A DNA stretch of 35,286 nt from ZC4RG42 sp036676355 (GTDB lineage: Bacteria; Pseudomonadota; Gammaproteobacteria; Burkholderiales; SG8-39), in contig JAKFDA010000021.1 of NCBI GenBank assembly GCA_036676355.1, positions 1 through 35,286 on the forward strand. The letters are read 5' to 3'. Every line of letters begins with the position of its first letter. The stretch's first letter is position 1. The position numbers were made by a program, and so were the translations under genes. Positions 33,915 through 35,286 of this stretch are shown here, piece after piece. Below the pieces are notes generated by a model, which ran no database searches, had not been told where the DNA came from, and was given only the letters and a program-made list of their open reading frames with translations.

Positions 33915-34889
33915 TTGGCCGTCTCTCTCGACCCTATCCGCGCTCTGTTGGCCGACGATATGCGCGCCGTGGACGGCGTTATCCGTCGCCGGCTGGCCTC
34001 AGATGTCGCGCTTATTGCTCAGGTCGCCGAATACATCATCGGTGCGGGCGGCAAGCGACTACGTCCCGTTGTTCTGCTGCTGGCCGCGGGCGCATGCGGT
34101 TATCGTGGCACCCATCATTATGAATTGGCGGCGGTCGTGGAATTCATCCACACCGCGACGCTGCTGCACGATGACGTTGTGGACGAATCCGAATTGCGAC
34201 GGGGGCGGCAAACCGCGAATGCCGCATTCGGCAATGCCGCAAGCGTGCTCGTCGGCGATTTCCTCTATTCCAGGTCGTTCCAGATGATGGTCGATGTGGG
34301 CAGCATGCGCGTGATGGATGTGCTGGCTGAAGCCACTAACACCATTGCCGAAGGCGAGGTGCTACAGCTTCTCAATGTGCATAACGCGGATGTCACCGAA
34401 CGGAGCTATCTGGAAGTGATACGGCGCAAGACGGCGAAGCTGTTCGAAGCTTCGTGTCGGCTTGCCGCGATCCTTGCCGCGGCGCCGTCGGAAGCTGAGG
34501 AGAACATCGCCGCTTATGGCGCACACCTTGGAACGGCTTTTCAGGTGATCGACGATGTCCTCGACTACTCCGGCGATCACAATGAGACGGGCAAGAATCT
34601 GGGCGACGATCTTAATGAAGGCAAGCCGACGCTGCCGCTCATTCATGTCATGCGGCATGGCTCGGTCGAACAGGCGGCGCTGGTCAGACACGCCATAGAG
34701 ACGGGCGGTCGCGACGATTTTGCCGCGGTGCTGAGCGCCATACGAGATACCGGCGCGCTTGAATCCGCCCGTGCGCACGCGCTGGATGAAGCCAATGCCG
34801 CGCGCGCTGCGATCGACTCGTTGAGGGATTCTAAGTACAAACAATCTTTGCTAGACTTGGCGGCCTTCGCGGTAGAGCGTAGTCACTGA
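33915..34889 (+). CDS. ispB: Octaprenyl (polyprenyl) diphosphate synthase
   Basis: IspB (324 residues from TTG 33915) builds the polyprenyl chain of ubiquinone from isoprenyl diphosphates. Both Asp-rich motifs are intact: first DDxxD at 86-90 (LLHDDVVDESELRRG) and second at 213-217 (QVIDDVLDYSGD); GGKRLRP binds the diphosphate. I chose TTG 33915 because the protein then starts AVSLDPIRALLADDM like its relatives, and because ATG 33873, which would add 14 residues, lies inside the candidate -10 box. Neither start has a good ribosome site. Chain length (C40 or other) cannot be read reliably. Confidence 0.93.
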   Translation: MAVSLDPIRALLADDMRAVDGVIRRRLASDVALIAQVAEYIIGAGGKRLRPVVLLLAAGACGYRGTHHYELAAVVEFIHTATLLHDDVVDESELRRGRQTANAAFGNAASVLVGDFLYSRSFQMMVDVGSMRVMDVLAEATNTIAEGEVLQLLNVHNADVTERSYLEVIRRKTAKLFEASCRLAAILAAAPSEAEENIAAYGAHLGTAFQVIDDVLDYSGDHNETGKNLGDDLNEGKPTLPLIHVMRHGSVEQAALVRHAIETGGRDDFAAVLSAIRDTGALESARAHALDEANAARAAIDSLRDSKYKQSLLDLAAFAVERSH

Positions 34890-34922
34890 GTCAACATCAG
34901 TAAAAAATTTACCGTAGGCATT

Positions 34923-34942
34923 CGCAGCTCTCTCTCGCTGCG
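34923..34942 (+). terminator. Weak hairpin after ispB
   Basis: CGCAGC (34923-34928) and GCTGCG (34937-34942) form a 6-bp stem around TCTCTCTC, followed by ACTGTTTGTC. It lies between the ispB stop and the tRNA gene and may act as a modest terminator for ispB. Confidence 0.4.
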
Positions 34943-34957
34943 ACTGTTTGTCAGATT

Positions 34958-35034
<77 letters not shown>

Positions 35035-35162
35035 ATCGTTGCATCGTTGGTCTTCCAGTCGGAATTTTTCTTTCAGTCGGCCTAGGGCCGATCGCGTTAG
35101 CACGGCGCGCGCCGAAAGTCGAGTCGGTAGTCGGGACTAGCCTTCAGGCCTATGCTCAACCG

Positions 35163-35189
35163 TTGACGTTCATCGGCAGCCCTTATAAA
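35163..35189 (+). promoter_or_regulatory. Candidate promoter before the last gene
   Basis: TTGACG (35163-35168) and TATAAA (35184-35189) are 15 bases apart, shorter than ideal, 28 bases before the ATG at 35217. An alternative -10 TAAATT at 35186 gives 17-base spacing. Confidence 0.4.
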
Positions 35190-35216
35190 TTTTTCCTCCG
35201 CTGCTGGGGAGGCGTC

Positions 35217-35286
35217 ATGAAAGAAAAAATATCCACCGTAATGGGTCGTTTCGGCCGTCTGTCGGCCGGAGCGTTCCGCCGACCTG
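35217..35286 (+). CDS. 5' end of an unidentified gene, cut by the window edge
   Basis: ATG 35217 is preceded by an excellent ribosome site GGGGAGG (35206-35212) with a short 4-base spacer and a candidate promoter. The 23 visible codons read MKEKISTVMGRFGRLSAGAF and then Arg-Arg-Pro, a basic, possibly amphipathic start. I do not recognise the family. The frame is open to the end of the window. Confidence 0.5.
   Translation, partial: MKEKISTVMGRFGRLSAGAFRRP

Noticed and set aside
35035..35216. Possible attachment site or island boundary after tRNA-Pro
   Set aside because: No direct repeat of the tRNA 3' end and no integrase are seen in the remaining bases.

Overview
The window is about 60% GC chromosomal DNA from a betaproteobacterium. 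The evidence is gene order rather than one marker: ilvB-ilvN-ilvC-psd-pssA-leuA, pepA-holC-(small coiled-coil gene)-valS facing lptF-lptG, and ispB/rplU-rpmA-obg-proB beside rppH, a CNP1-like gene, proS and a lytic transglycosylase gene are all familiar betaproteobacterial arrangements. Genus cannot be set from this stretch. No phage, insertion sequence, CRISPR array or rRNA was seen. Coding density is high, with many ATGA/GTGA start-stop overlaps.

Layout. 1-640: tusA behind a good sigma70-type promoter, then two REP-like palindromes. 638-6115: the one clearly accessory block, a Gram-negative dedicated sortase system. It has a histidine kinase and response regulator on the minus strand, and, divergently, a VIT/VWA surface protein with a C-terminal LPQTAT sorting signal translationally coupled to a class GN-type sortase. 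6097-7359: an MFS exporter gene that overlaps the sortase gene tail to tail. 7569-12848 (minus): pepA-holC-small coiled-coil gene, and valS with its own -10 box. 12987-15139 (plus): lptF-lptG for lipopolysaccharide export. 15143-15724 (minus): an RDD membrane protein. 15844-22361 (plus): ilvB, ilvN, ilvC, psd, pssA, leuA (branched-chain amino acid synthesis interleaved with phosphatidylethanolamine synthesis), with structured intergenic DNA before ilvC, psd and leuA. 22374-23368 (minus): wrbA-type quinone reductase plus a DUF2069 membrane protein. 23516-24751: a YihY/BrkB membrane protein with a soluble C-terminal tail. 24728-26239 (minus): a conserved hypothetical with a degenerate PilZ-like region. 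26663-27391: pyrF. 27435-29755 (minus): proS overlapping a lytic transglycosylase gene. 29875-30975: rppH and a CNP1-like secreted protein. 30984-33794 (minus): rplU-rpmA, a strong terminator, obg-proB. 33915-34889: ispB, divergent from rplU with overlapping promoters. 34958-35034: tRNA-Pro(CGG). 35217-end: the first codons of an unidentified gene.

Most genes are housekeeping functions with intact motifs. The most interesting system is the sortase block. It looks like a self-contained unit in which one sortase processes one adjacent substrate under its own two-component system. The family is known from comparative genomics, but I know of little experimental work on it. Secondary interests are the degenerate PilZ-like protein and the perfect palindrome in its upstream region, the two mutually exclusive hairpins between ilvN and ilvC, the hairpin leader of leuA, and the face-to-face rplU/ispB promoters that call the annotated ispB start into question.
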